This document shows, piece by piece, positions 1 through 10,625 of a stretch of DNA of 64,000 bases. The notes under the pieces are model-generated. The model saw only the letters and a program-made list of their open reading frames with translations, ran no database searches and was not told the DNA's origin. The position numbers were made by a program, and so were the translations under genes. The stretch comes from Heliocidaris erythrogramma (lineage: Eukaryota > Echinodermata > Echinoidea > Camarodonta > Echinometridae). Position 1 is the first letter of the stretch. Each line of letters begins with the position of its first letter. The stretch is taken from the NCBI GenBank assembly GCA_025617745.1, contig CM046870.1:10902410-10966409 (forward strand), in the 5' to 3' direction.

Positions 1-18
1 GAACCTTCGCAAAAGCTG

Positions 19-305
19 TTTTATACAGCGGCGGATCCAGGATTGAGTAATGGGGGGGGGGGGAGGGGGCACTCAAATGAAGGTTTGTCAACTTTTGGAA
101 AAGGTAGACACGCATTTTTTTTTGGTCTCGCCAGCTTCTCGAAAATTCGCTCACGGGGGGCGTATGGGGGTCCAGTTTCCCTCCATAATTCCCTGACAAG
201 CAAAAAAAAAAAAAAATGGCGGGGCCCCCTAGATACGCCACTGAGCGAAGCGACCGAGCGGGTGAGGGTGTGGGAGGGGGTATCCCCCTCCCACACCAGG
301 GACCT
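19..305. repeat. hAT-like non-autonomous repeat fragment
   Basis: Begins with GCGGATCCAGGATTGAG, close to the hAT-type end seen more fully at 5587 and, inverted, at 29852. A G-run, the phrase GATACGCCACTGAGCGAAGCG and a short G/C-rich hairpin near 270-295 follow. Pieces of the same element recur near 12430-12640 and 33470-33545. No credible coding region; open frames here are shadows of low-complexity sequence. Confidence 0.5.
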
Positions 306-838
306 TTTCAAAAATCTGTCTATAAAACTTGCATTTTAGAGCATACCAAAATGTTTTTTAATGAAAAGAAGGATTGCACGGATTTACGCCAATGGACGAA
401 ATTGAGAATAACAATGCGAGCGAACGAATTTCTTCAATATTTTCGCATTGAAATTATGGCATGTCTTATTTCCTTACTTCTAATCATTAAAGAATGTCAT
501 GGTATTTCAAGATCAAAATGAGTTGGGATTAATGTATCATAATTCTTATTTATTTTATCCAAAAATATTGCGGGGGGTGATAATACAGGCCACCCCCCCC
601 CCCTCAAATATTGGGGGGGGGGGAGGTATATACCCCCATCCCCCGGGATCTACACCCATATAATACTGGCTGTACTGTTCATAATATGTACGGTATACTC
701 ATAATCATGATCGAATCTCTTTTAATTTATGAACATGAACAAAAAACCAGAGATATCCGCGCGCTCTGACAAAAACCAGAGCGCGTTGATATAGCTCTGA
801 CAAAAACAAAGACCAGATAGTTCACCCTGATTAAAAGT
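306..838. other. No gene seen; AT-rich with C/G homopolymers
   Basis: AT-rich DNA with C-run and G-run blocks at about 592-622. Nothing with coding character or recognisable ends. Confidence 0.5.
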
Positions 839-985
839 TGGCTTTAAAAGAAGCAGAAAAATAATAGAAACAGATCGGTGAAGTTTGACCAAAATCCGAT
901 AAGAAATAAGAAAGTTATGAATTTTTAAAGTTGTAATCAATCAGACACAAATTGGCAACTCCGTGACGTATCTTGCGAGCTCCCG
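839..985 (+). repeat. Interspersed repeat, copy 1
   Basis: Contains AACTCCGTGACGTATCTTGC and the GATCGGTGAA block. The same segment occurs inverted at about 15933-16062. It looks like a dispersed non-coding repeat of unknown class. Weakly related text near 34305-34400 may belong to the same family. Confidence 0.6.
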
Positions 986-1144
986 GCTCCCATTTGCTCA
1001 ATACAGAATCTTTCATAAATTTTCATTTTCTTAGTTTTGATGAAGAAATATATTTGTTTCATACAGGTTTTGTGTAAAAACTTATAAGCAATGATTATAT
1101 CTAAGGTGAATGTATGATTGAATATTTCCTTTAGAGAAAATGGA

Positions 1145-1440
1145 AATTGATTTGGTAAGGTTTGGTAAGATTTGGTAAGATTTATTAACTCTAGAGACCC
1201 CCTTACGGGGCATGAGAGTACAAGCAATCAAGTTATCCAATCAACATGGACAAGTTATAAAAAAAGGAATAATATTAAACATAATATACAAGTTATTAAA
1301 AAAACAAAAACATAAAGCGAATGTAGTAACACACCAAAGCATTAGACAGATTAAAAAGCTTGTTCATGCTCAATGTACATACTCTGCCTTTCAACAAGTT
1401 CTTTGGTAAATAAGCATGTCTCAAGTCATGAAAAGGGGAA
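1145..1440 (-). mobile_element. LINE 3' tail fragment
   Basis: Short tandem TTTGGTAAGA units are followed by TTATTAACTCTAGAGACCCC and a small hairpin (CCCCCTTACGGGG). The layout matches 16062-16140, where AGATT units precede TTTATTAAACTCTATCGACC. Simple-repeat 3' ends next to a conserved hairpin are typical of CR1/L2-like LINEs, here in minus orientation. No coding sequence remains. Confidence 0.45.
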
Positions 1441-1485
1441 CAAACAAAAATATAATGATATTCATCTCCAATATCTTTAGAAGTA

Positions 1486-1850
1486 CACTGTAAAAAATTT
1501 CCTGTAGATTTTACGGTAAATTACCGGCAACTCTGCTGCACGGTAAGTTACCGTAATTTTATTTTACGGTAAGCTGCTGTAACTTCGTCCTACAGTAAAT
1601 TACCGTAAATTTCGAATATCTACAGGGAAATACCGTAAAATGTACTGTATTTTCCTGTAAAATTTACAACTTGTAATTGCAGCTACTGGTAAAATTACAG
1701 TAATGTACTGTAAATTTTGGTTACATTACAGTGATGTACTGTATATTTCCTACAGTAATTTGCTGTAAAATTCCCCCATTTACCCCAGGTACTGTAGAAT
1801 TCATACAGTAAATTACTGTAAACTTTTCCCATTTACAGTAAAATACCATT
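1486..1850. repeat. Left subterminal array of TTACnGTAA palindromic words
   Basis: More than a dozen TTACGGTAA, TTACAGTAA, TACTGTA and related near-palindromic words within about 360 bases, directly after the CACTGTAAAAAATT terminus. The mirror array is at 8408-8593. Subterminal word arrays are commonly transposase-binding sites; that role is inferred here. Confidence 0.7.
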
Positions 1851-2237
1851 AAAATCACGCAACTGACACCAAAAAAACACTTCAATACAACATTTGAATG
1901 AAACTTTGAAAGTCTATATTGTGTTAACATGCAATAGAAATATGTCCTATTTCACATAAGAATAGTACAATTTGTAAAAGGATGCAATAATGCCTGCAAG
2001 TAGAATGAGTAACATGCATACTGCAAAATGGAATGCTGAAGTATGGTACATATGTACAGTCATTAGAATCAAATACAAGAGAAAGCACTTGTTCACCGAT
2101 GCAACTCGTGCCTGAAATGCCAAATTTTCATTTTTCTTTGAAACAACTCTGAATAAAAAGATCTTCCTTCTGGGAGGGCATGTCTCAGCTGGCCATGGAG
2201 AAGCACTGGATGAAATTCACACACTGACTCTCTTTTT

Positions 2238-2722
2238 CGTACATTAGGGGTGGGCTATAAAATGCAGATGTTTCAAATCAATGCAGTTTGATCTCCTGAG
2301 CGTTTTGACACCAATTTTATGAAAAGCAGCCTGAATTGAGAAGGTGCCGCCCCAAAAACTTTTTCGGTGAGGAGGTCTTTTCCATATTTGACAACCCAAG
2401 GCCATCAGATATGTGTGGTTCGGTAATTTATTCAGAACAACAATACCAATGTGCCCACCATTGTGCATTGCTGCTGAACTTCTGAATAAATTACTGAACC
2501 ACGCATATATTATGGCCTTGCAATGTCAAATGTGAAAATACAAGACCCTCCTCACAGAAATAATTTTTTTTGGTGGCACCTTCTCATTTTTTTTGCCAAT
2601 TTCCATATATTCGGTGTCAAAATGGTCAGGAGATCAAACTGCATCAAAATAAGCACGAGACTAAATTGATTTGAAACATCACCATTTGTATCGCCCTGTA
2701 TAGCCTACCCCTACTTACATCC
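2238..2722. mobile_element. Foldback element, about 485 bp
   Basis: Inverted arms begin ACATTAGGGGTGGGCTATA and end TATAGCCTACCCCTACTTAC. Matching internal blocks include TTTGATCTCCTGA / TCAGGAGATCAAACTGCA, GAAGGTGCC / GGCACCTTCTC and GGTAATTTATTCAG / CTGAATAAATTACTGAACC. The arms span nearly the whole element and are moderately diverged. Non-autonomous; it sits in the 3' part of the candidate large transposon. Confidence 0.7.
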
Positions 2723-3730
2723 ATACCGTATATATCTGTAGTAACACACAACATGCTTGCTCCATGGCAACCTGAAGACAATGCTTCTACAAGAAGAAAA
2801 TGGAAATTTTAAGTGAACTTCACATGAGTACTTAAATGTAGACAAGTAAAAGTCAACAAGTGTATGTCAATTTCTTTTAAAAATTTCATTTTTGAATCAG
2901 GAAACCTTATTTACTTATATTATACAAACATGCAAATATATTGAAATGCCAAATAAACATTTAAATTGTTGAAATATAAATACATTAAAGAAATTTTCCT
3001 CACAAATAATGGCCATTGCATTAAAATTGAATAACTGAAATAAATTTTGCATTATTAAATGTTTCATGAGATACAGAAGAAATTAGTCATTCCTTTGACG
3101 AAATTATAAATAGCCCCTGGATACATTAAAAAAATTACTTATTTTATACAACATGCCAATATACTAAAATGCAAAGTACTTGTAAACATTAAATTGTGAA
3201 AATATATACATGTACATACCTTGATGCACAAAGGCATACGATGCAGTACACAACTCATAGTTTTTAAATTTTTTTCAATTGATTAACCATAATGTTAACC
3301 CTAAAAAGCATTTTGAAAGGCGAAAACCTCTTGTCACAATGTTTCATAACTCTTTTCCATGCCCTAATGATGCCCCCCCCCCCCCCCCCGGCTCTAACAA
3401 GACTAGAAATTCACCAGGCTCTTTAAGGGTTAAAATGTGTCATTAAATTACCCAATAAACATTAAATCGCCAAATACACACAATTGTAAACGGTAAATTA
3501 TTTCTAATACTGCAATACTGACCACGTGTAATTTCTACTTATTCAAATTAAAAAAAAGAAAAAGTTGAAATATTGGACTTTGGAAGAACAACAACACTGC
3601 TGAAATCAGATTGAAATCTGCACTGACAGACATACAAGCAAGTGTGTGATTGTTCAAAGCAGGCACTTGATATTCATGACGACCTAACAACTGGCGACAT
3701 CCACTGTTTAAGCATTATACCAACTGAAAA
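2723..3730. other. AT-rich stretch, no gene seen
   Basis: AT-rich sequence with a C-run at about 3373-3390. Short diverged copies of one phrase (ACATGCAAATATATTGAAATGCC near 2928 and ACATGCCAATATACTAAAATGC near 3149) suggest an old local duplication. No exons recognised. Confidence 0.4.
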
Positions 3731-6364
3731 TCAGCATATCGGCTTACGATGAAACATCTTCAAGTTGCACTGCTGCCTCTTAGATCCTTGGCTCTTGGAC
3801 CAATCACGACTAATTCCAAAAAGACATCTGAGAGACAGAGAGAAAGAAAATGGTAGTAGGATATTACAGAAATAGATTAGTTTCAAAATTAAAATGAATG
3901 CTTGTTGAGTTTTTTTCATAAATAAGGGAATCATTATCAGCAAACCTCTACTGAAATTTATCCAACATTAATTATAAATTATGGCTCCATCACGACAGCT
4001 TTACATCTAATCTGAGCCATCAAATGATTCTTCAGTTATCGCGAGAATGAAAACAGGACAAATGAACGGATGACCAAAAAAAAAAAATGCCTCTGTCACC
4101 CACCTCCTGTGGCCCGAGGCATAATGAAACCTATAATGTATGGTACAGTTGAAACTCGTTAAAACAGGGTAAATTTGCTGGTCCCAGCACTTTGTATTCT
4201 TTTGTCTTTTTACCCTGATAGAACAAGGTAATTTTTCATGGTCCCAAGGACCTCATTATAACGAGTTTCCACTGTACACTAAAAATAAATCGAGATCAGA
4301 TAATCTATGCTTCTGAATTTTGCATGCCATGTTGTACCTCTGAATGAATTCCAGTGTTGTTGATGCGGTGCACTGATACTCCAAGTTCAGATTGTAGTAA
4401 GAGGCAAAAAGATATGCTACCCCACAAATGAAGCCTTCATCAGCTGGTGTAGATCGACCAATGGCTGAGGTTTCCACAAGGACCATCCATCTGGACTATG
4501 CTGAGGCAAGGGGATCCTCTACCAAACAAAAATAATAGACATTTAATCATTCTGACCTTCATTGGACTGGCTGATGGGAACATTTCTGACACAATGCACA
4601 TAATGAGTAAAAAAACATAAAAAGATACTTGATCATACAATCAATAGTAACTCTTTAGTACATGGTTTTCCATCGACTCACGATATTTATCGTAAGATTT
4701 ATTAAATCTTTTATGTTACAGGCCCCAGATTTGTTTTCTTCCTTCCTCCTCCTCCCCCCCCCCCCCCCCCCTAAATACCCAATATCAGTTTGGGAAATAT
4801 CACAGGAAAAGAGCACAAAATGAAAAGTAGATTTTTAATGTTTTTTGCCCTTTTCTTCATCTTTTGTTTTTACCATTTGGTTAGAATCATGAGGTATTCA
4901 AACGTCTCCTCGGTAAGTGATTAACTTGTACACTCAAATTATGTTATAGTTTGAAATGAATTACAAACTTTAAAACATGGCAAATCCAACTGGTTAAGAA
5001 AATTGACATATAATCTGTACAGACTTTGGCCTACACCAAAATTTGAGAATTTTTAAAATGTCCATATTATATCATTCCACAAAGATATTCAATCAACAAA
5101 TGATTGAGGTCATAATGCACCTTGGATGACAAGCTTCGGTGATTCACTTTCAACTGCCTCTCTAGCTCTCTCAATGTCCTCGGCAGTAGCAGTCACCTGA
5201 AAATTAAGGGTGTATAAAGGAAAGGATAATATGAAAATAAAATGTTTCTGTTACCATTACACATTAGATTCACCTCTAAAGTGTCATTTGATTGATTACA
5301 ATTCAAATATAGCAGTCCCAAAGTTTGAAGGTCCTTTCCAATCTTGAGTTAATTTTCAGTTCATTATGTACTTGCATAATACTTGGATGGGCGGCAAGGC
5401 AATTGATTGATTTATTTTGGCTACCCCCCAAAACACCCGCCCCCCCCCCCCCCAAAGGAAAAAAAGGTCCAAGGAAGAGTTCCACAAAGAGAAGAATGAG
5501 AGTCTTGAGAATTGATATTTAGGCTCAAACTCTGGTACAATCCAATGCACTAGCTGGCAAGATGATTTTTCAAATAAAGAGAGCATTCAGGGGCGGATAC
5601 AGGATTTTCACAAGGGGGGCGCGCACACTGAGAAACCTCCGTTTGACGAAGCCATACGGCCATCTAGGGGGTCCTGGGGCATACATGTACTTTGTCAGAC
5701 AAAATGGGGGGGGGGGGGGTGGGAGGCTGGCACGAAAAACGAAGGGTTCATATTTTCCCACTGACGTCAACAAATACATGTAGTTCACTTTTTCCCTATA
5801 TTGATGGGGGAAAATGAACTATTAGATGACGTCAGCATGAAACAGCTTTTCTGGTAAAACTATTAATTGTCTACGGCGGACCGTTTGAATATTAATGAGT
5901 CAGAAAGAAGAGGATCTTGGGTATTTGATTCTAGTTCGTCGTGACTTGGCCGTGAACCAGAATAGCCTGGTGGTTAAGTCGCTGCCCGGCAAGCAGTAGA
6001 TGACAGGTTCGAATCCCGCTGGTTCCAATTTTTTCTGACTTGTGTTTTTCATTACAGATCGAGCATACGATCTTTAACACTGGGAGTAATATGCCCAAAG
6101 ATTTGTTTACAAATTAAAAAATTCCTCCCCAGTCAAGCTTCTTCGTTTATTAATTTTCTTGTTGTGTACACTCTTAATGCAACAATCTTACGATGAGGGA
6201 TATAATGCAAAATATTTTTGCATTTTTTGGTTAAGAATAAAATGTAATTGTTAAATCTTACATTCCTACGGAGGAAGAGGGCATCGTCCTTCTCTTTGAA
6301 CAGGCTCTGCAGTCCTCTCAAGACTCGTGCAAGTTGACATCCTCTTTGCCAGACACTGCTTCTC
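3731..6364 (-). CDS. Spliced minus-strand gene of unknown function (LEFIQR-type C-terminus), probably transposon-borne
   Basis: Exons read on the minus strand, each with AG/GT borders. 6364-6262 gives 34 codons including RGCQLARVLRGLQSLFKEKD. 5196-5121 begins TATAEDIERAREAVES and ends KLVIQ plus one base. A less certain exon near 4600 gives EMFPSASPMK. About 4500-4338 gives DEGFICGVAYLFASYYNLNL and TLEFIQ plus AG. 3827-3731 completes the arginine codon and reads CLFGISRDWSKSQGSKRQQC to a TGA. The junction LEFIQR|CLFGISR is in phase and has canonical borders. From memory, LEFIQR-type tails occur in multicopy uncharacterised proteins of fish and marine invertebrates; the exact family is not asserted. 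The start and the link to an upstream exon are unresolved. The segment at 4500-4640 may be frameshifted, so the copy could be decayed. Confidence 0.5.
4146..4274. mobile_element. pogo/Tigger-like MITE
   Basis: Ends CAGTTGAAACTCGTTAAAAC and, inverted, CAGTGGAAACTCGTTATAAT, flanked by TA on both sides (4144-4145 and 4275-4276). These ends and the TA target match the Tigger/pogo group. It lies in the intron between the last two exons of the minus-strand gene. Confidence 0.8.
5587..5790 (+). mobile_element. hAT-like element end fragment
   Basis: Starts CAGGGGCGGATACAGGATTT, a classic hAT-type terminal inverted repeat. A G-run, a phrase resembling other G-rich fragments in this window and a TGACGTCA-containing block follow. 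No matching right end was found nearby, so it is treated as a truncated non-autonomous copy. Confidence 0.55.
5954..6026 (+). tRNA. tRNA-like sequence, probably a tRNA-derived repeat or pseudogene
   Basis: A 7-bp acceptor stem (GAACCAG with CTGGTTC) closes the structure. An A-box-like TAGCCTGGTGGTTAAG and a B-box GGTTCGAATCC are present. The best anticodon stem (CTGC/GCAG) encloses loop CCGGCAA, which would present GGC. Base 33 is C rather than U and the T-stem pairs poorly, so a functional tRNA is doubtful. Confidence 0.4.
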
Positions 6365-6464
6365 CTGAAATGCCTTCAAAAGGGTTGAAGTAATGTCAAC
6401 ACCAGTATTTTAATTTTTAGCTTTTCATTTTTAGGTAACTAAGTCATAACAACACCACTCCCAT

Positions 6465-6760
6465 GATTTTCTAGTCTTGTTACAAAGGTTCGTCTGTTTA
6501 ACAGCAAATTTTCACACTTGTTCTACTTATGTCATGTCCATTCTGGCTTGCTTTCGCGACGCATGTATTATGTACGTACATGCCTGTGCGTGCATGACTT
6601 GTGGCCATTTATGCCTGCACCGTACCATGCACATTGTTTACGCAGACTGACAGAGCCGTCGCGAAAGCAAGCCAGAATGGACATGACATAGGCCTAAGTA
6701 GAAAAAGTGTGAAAATTTGCTGTTAAAACAGACGAACCTTTGTAACAAGACTAGAAAATC
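6465..6760. mobile_element. Foldback MITE, about 296 bp with long inverted arms
   Basis: Arms start GATTTTCTAGTCTTGTTACA on both strands and stay nearly identical through the GTTCGTCTGTTTAACAGC and CCAGAATGGACATGACATA blocks, about 95-120 bp each. The loop holds CATGTATTATGTACGTACATG. Non-coding. Confidence 0.85.
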
Positions 6761-6919
6761 CAGGAGAGAAGACGGTGAGAATGAAATTGAAACGATTCAA
6801 GTGGCTTAGAATGTAAGAATTAAATGAAAAAATGAGGTTATTTTGATTGTGATGACGGTGATAATGCGTGTTAATGCCGGCGTGTGGCTATATCCAGCCA
6901 TACGTGGTTCGGATACAAC
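6761..6919. other. Left remnant of a CACACGCGTGTGG foldback element
   Basis: The phrase GGCGTGTGGCTATATCCAGC at about 6879 resembles the inner part of the foldback at 22989-23928. It abuts the hAT-like MITE at 6920. The sequence resumes at 7625 with the matching right end. The first hundred bases are anonymous AT-rich DNA. Confidence 0.45.
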
Positions 6920-7624
6920 CACTCATAGCTACATTCCTATAATGTAGGCAGTCATACACCTCAACTTTTTAAAACACCGCTGCACAAAAGTCACAAACAT
7001 TCACTCAAAATCGGCATTTACTTTACAAAAACCGACCACTAAATATCCAAGAAATACAATAAATTCAACTCACCGATGTTGGAAAAGATATTTCCAAAAA
7101 TCAAATCCGTAATTTACTGTTGATTCTCGCGAAACGAGTTATCGGAGTCATTGTGTACATTTCCTGGTCGCCGCGGGCGCTGACATCTCCCCAAAAGAGT
7201 TTTGTCTTTAAAAATTCGGTCCCTATGTGGCATACACGGAAAGTCCCGATTTTCTGTGTGCGCGATCGTAAAGATCGATGTGCGCTTGCGATCCCGAGTT
7301 TCTTCGTGGACAAAAATTTTATTGGCCGATTTTAGTCTAAGACATCGGCAGTATGTAAACAACACGCGATCGCGAAACAAATCGGCGGGGATTTCTCCGG
7401 TTTTGGACAAGATTTTGACTTTGGATTTTGCTGAAAATATCAAAAGTTCTTTCTAACGGCCATTTGAGGTAGGAGTGAAATTTTTAAGGGCTGAATTTGA
7501 AAGCAAGTATTTAAAAATATTTATCTTATTTTCCCCCCATACCTTTACTACACGCGACAGAAAATATCAACTATTTTTGCATTTTGTATTCGTAGTGGTC
7601 AATATGACCACTATTCGTGGTGTG
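6920..7624 (+). mobile_element. hAT-like MITE, copy 1 (diverged right end)
   Basis: Starts CACTCATAGCTACATTCCTA and matches the copies at 22016-22706 (inverted) and 41835-42525 over more than 600 bases, minus a 13-base deletion near 6940. The last 40-50 bases differ from the other copies. GATACAAC at 6912-6919 recurs at 7625-7632 and may be the target duplication. Open frames inside are shared by all copies but have no start, domain or codon bias arguing for a protein. Confidence 0.7.
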
Positions 7625-7690
7625 GATACAACCACACGCGTGTGGCTGGATGGTAAAGACACACGCGTGTGGCTGTATACACTGCCTTTC
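7625..7690 (+). mobile_element. Right end of CACACGCGTGTGG foldback element
   Basis: Two CACACGCGTGTGG palindromes followed by CTGTATACACTGCC, the same terminus as at 23924. With the left remnant at about 6866-6919 it forms one foldback copy split by the hAT-like MITE. Confidence 0.65.
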
Positions 7691-8233
7691 TTTAATCTAA
7701 GTATGCAATGTCCCTATGTGTGGGGACAGGGTGTGAGGCCTGGATGCACGCCTACGCCTAAGCCAAGGCTAAGCCTAGGCAGGGAGGCCCATGGAGCAGT
7801 CCCGTATACTGAAATTTGTGTAGACTACAGAAATCACAACATACATGACATACGGGACTAACAATAACATGACAGCTTGGGCTATGCCCGCTAAGCCAGG
7901 CTCAGCTAAAGTATGGATCTAGGCCTGCCCCTAGGTCTTGTGTTAATTTTGAGCATTCAAATTAAATTAAAACCAGTCTGAATCTATCTGATGCCATGGC
8001 ATGGGTATATGGGAGGGAGGGAGGGCCGCTGAGATTGCTTGCGCTTGATCGGGCACAACACACATTAACACACACATCTTCCGTAGACAACGCAGAACTG
8101 CGACTTTGTGCGAGTGTGAGTCGACGATGAATTGATTGTCAAATAAAGATTAGGCCTACATAATATTGGGAAAAGATAGAAACACAATTTCCATATCTGA
8201 ATTATCCACAGAAAAAAACACATCACCACTTAC
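7691..8233. other. No gene seen; intron-like DNA with a short AGGCxTAGGC-rich patch
   Basis: Contains a CCTAAGCCAAGGCTAAGCCTAGG patch near 7756, a GGGAGGGAGGGAGGG patch near 8010 and ordinary AT-rich DNA. It would be intronic if the first exon at 8234 belongs to the minus-strand gene. Confidence 0.35.
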
Positions 8234-8420
8234 CAGGGGATATGCACTTGACCGGTGATTCATGAACATGATTTCCCAAAACAACTGGCAATCATAGCTT
8301 CTTCAGGCACCGAAAATTCTGCATAAATTTATGCTCCGCGCCGCGCGCGCCGGCCGGCCGCGCGTGGTGCGCATGCGCGTGTGACGTTGTGTATCCCAGA
8401 ATGCACTTCGCGTGCTCAAT
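8234..8420 (-). promoter_or_regulatory. GC-rich promoter-like segment and possible first exon of the minus-strand gene
   Basis: A CpG-dense block (8337-8380, GCGCGCGCCGGCCGGCCGCG) is followed by TATCCCAGAATGCACTT, which resembles the ZNF143/Staf site core. On the minus strand the sequence runs into a good donor, CCCCTG|GTAAGTGG, whose exon side begins at 8234. The ATG at 8264 would give only MNHRSSAYPL before the donor. This first-exon role is inference; no in-phase link to the exon at 6364 was established. Confidence 0.35.
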
Positions 8421-8593
8421 TACAGCAATTTACTGTAACATCTGTCTCCGAAAAAAACAACACTGATGATTCCAGTAAATTACAGTGAACCGACTAAAAT
8501 ATATGGTAAATTACTGTAAAATCACTGTTACAGTATTTTACCGTTGTAAATTACTGTAATTTACTGTACAAGTTACAGCAATTTTTTACAGAG
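8408..8593. repeat. Right subterminal array of TTACnGTAA words
   Basis: Repeated TTTACTGTAA, AATTACAGT and TTTTACCGTTGTAAATTACTG words end at ATTTTTTACAGAG, flanked by TA. This is the inverted counterpart of 1486-1850. Confidence 0.7.
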
Positions 8594-8689
8594 TACATAA
8601 GGGACAATAAACACCATCAATAACACTATAGCATCAAATCTACTTTTATTTACAGGCAGATTATGTGATCTGCATCTAAATCTAATATC

Positions 8690-9562
8690 ACAGTATCTTT
8701 ATGATCCACGCAGAAGCTCAAAATATTTTTCTTTCACCAAGTCATCTTTGAATATTCTGTAATTAGAACAAATACGGTTTTCCCGAGACTTCGCTCTCCA
8801 GTCCTGCAAATTATCTGAAATCCTAGCTTTCATAAGTCTTAAAATTTGGTTAAGGCTTAAGCACCTCACCTGATCTATCAAAATATTCCCATGACCAGCA
8901 TTTTCTAACGTAGCTTTAAGAAAATATATTCAGTGGAATGGAAATTCAGTACCTAACTGATCGTTACCATTAATTTTCAACATCAACTGATACATTAGTT
9001 TGTTTACCAGAAACTATATCCTTGACCAAAAGCCGATCATTCTTGACTTAATGTTATTCAAAATGGGTCCTCGACCTGTCTCACCATAGACCATGCAGTC
9101 AGTATATAGCTCTTAAAAACTTTCTATAAAATACTTCAATTTGATTAATGTTTTCACAACCCCAAACTTCACTACCATATAGAGTAGAACTGGGAATACA
9201 AGGTGGTCAAATAAGACACTGCGTGTCTACCGTAAGCTGTAGTTTCTTAGCTTTAACTAACATTATCATACATGGCTCTTCGGGCCTGAATTACCTGTTT
9301 AGATATTGACTTTTTAAAGGAGCCATTATAGTTGAAATTAACACCAAGGTAAACAAATCATCTACTATTTCTAATGTTTCATTTGCGTAGTAAAAACTCT
9401 GTTTCTTCTTGACCTTTCCTCGCGAGAAAATTACAATTTTAGTTTTACTTGCATTAACTGTTAAATGCCATGTATCACAATAATGATCATTTACAGCATT
9501 TAAGGCCTTTTGTAAATCTTCTAGTGATTCAGTGCAAGAATTATTGTATCATCAGCCAGTGG
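8690..9562 (-). pseudogene. LINE reverse transcriptase, C-terminal half (decayed)
   Basis: Read leftwards from about 9560, the translation gives LADDTIILAL, then YCDTWHLTVNASKTKIVIFS with in-frame breaks. This is the ADD catalytic motif followed by the palm/thumb block of non-LTR reverse transcriptases. Further on (about 9130-9190) is a patch readable as LYGSEVWGCENI, typical of the region after RT in CR1/Jockey-type LINEs. 8881-8699 retains a 60-codon open piece (ARISDNLQDWRAKSRENRIC). Several frameshifts and stops make it non-functional. It begins almost exactly at the catalytic motif where the LINE at 13135-15290 stops. Confidence 0.7.
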
Positions 9563-10042
9563 TGTAGTGCATGGAGCGTATACGCTTGTATACGCCGTAT
9601 ACGTAAAAAGGAAATTGGACTTTTTCGGGTATACGCGCGTATACTTAGGAGGTTTTAAATCAGGTTTTAAAATAAAAAAATATATATACCGTATATAGGA
9701 AAATTTATGAAAAATCGGAGAAATTCATACTCTGTGAGTTGTGTTCCACAGAATCAATTTGTGTTGGCGATCCATATACTCAACAAACTTTTGACAAATC
9801 AAAAGTACGTATTGCAGAATGATTGCGTATCATTTTTTACGTGTATCCGATCCATATATCCGGCCGGGCCCGCGGCGCGCGTGTGATGTGCATGTGGTGG
9901 ACGGCGTGTGCCCAGCCCGAGGCCACTGGCCGGCGCGGCTAGGTAGCAAGTGCGAGGCTAGCTGCTAGTCTAGGCGCGAGCTGGCTATATGCTAGTCCAA
10001 GAGCCGCTAGGCCATCATCATGGCTCATGCGCCCGGCCCCCC
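9563..10042. other. Unassigned repeat-like DNA
   Basis: GTATACGC words recur around 9577-9640, then a GC-rich block (9860-10010) has CTAGCTGCTAG-type short palindromes. No exon or terminal repeat could be defined. Confidence 0.3.
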
Positions 10043-10625
10043 ACTCAGTATTATTTAGGTACGCATATGCTTGTTCCCTCCCTTTGAAAGCACCTCCTAT
10101 CTCAGGGCTACCAAAATTTCTGAACCCCCTATCGCGGGCTTTTCCTGCCTTGGAGACCCCCCTAAATTCAGAACACTGCTCAATGTACCCCCCTATCTCG
10201 GGTGAGCTCTCATTTCAACCCCATATCTCAGGACAGATACCATGCAACCCCGCTCCCAAGTAAGCTGTCATTACAATACCTTGGAAGAGATGTTTTTTAT
10301 GTTCAAAATGGTATCTCAGAACTCAATGCAAGAAACCAAACAAAAAATTTCTGAATTTGATCCTGCGACTTGATCAATATTTCAAGATATTTCATAACCC
10401 CCCTTTTTTAATTTCTCAAGTGTCAAAGAGAGAGAGAGAGAGAAAGCAAAACACCCCCTTTTTAATGAAATCTCCGGGTGAAAGATAAAAAAACACACCC
10501 TTTTTTTTACAATTCACGGGCCGGATTGTGTCGCCCAAAAAATACCCCTTTACCTGAGATTTTGGGAACACGCATGCGGTCCCTTCGACCTCCGAGTGGG
10601 GGGGGGGGGGGGGGGGGGCGGGCGG
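10043..10625 (+). repeat. Dispersed G-rich repeat, copy 1
   Basis: Runs from CTCAGTATTATTTAGG to a G-run at 10600-10618. An inverted copy lies at 15352-15910 and shares CTCCCTTTGAAAGCACC, AACCCCCTATCGCGGGCTTT, the GAGAGAGA tract and TTCACGGGCCGGATTGTG. Both copies end in the homopolymer. Element class unknown. Confidence 0.75.

Larger units (their letters stand above)
1486..8593 (-). mobile_element. Candidate 7.1-kb DNA transposon with palindromic-word ends
   Basis: The left end reads CACTGTAAAAAATTTCCTG and the inverted right end CTCTGTAAAAAATTGCTG, each flanked by TA (1484-1485 and 8594-8595). Inside each end lies a dense array of TTACGGTAA / TTACTGTAA words (1486-1850 and 8408-8593). Between them is a spliced minus-strand coding series (3731-6364), with a GC-rich promoter-like segment just inside the right end. 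Nested within are a foldback (2238-2722), a pogo-like MITE (4146-4274), a second foldback (6465-6760) and a hAT-like MITE (6920-7624). That the two ends belong to one insertion is inference from orientation, similarity and flanking TA. They could be two separate small elements bracketing a host gene. Confidence 0.45.
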
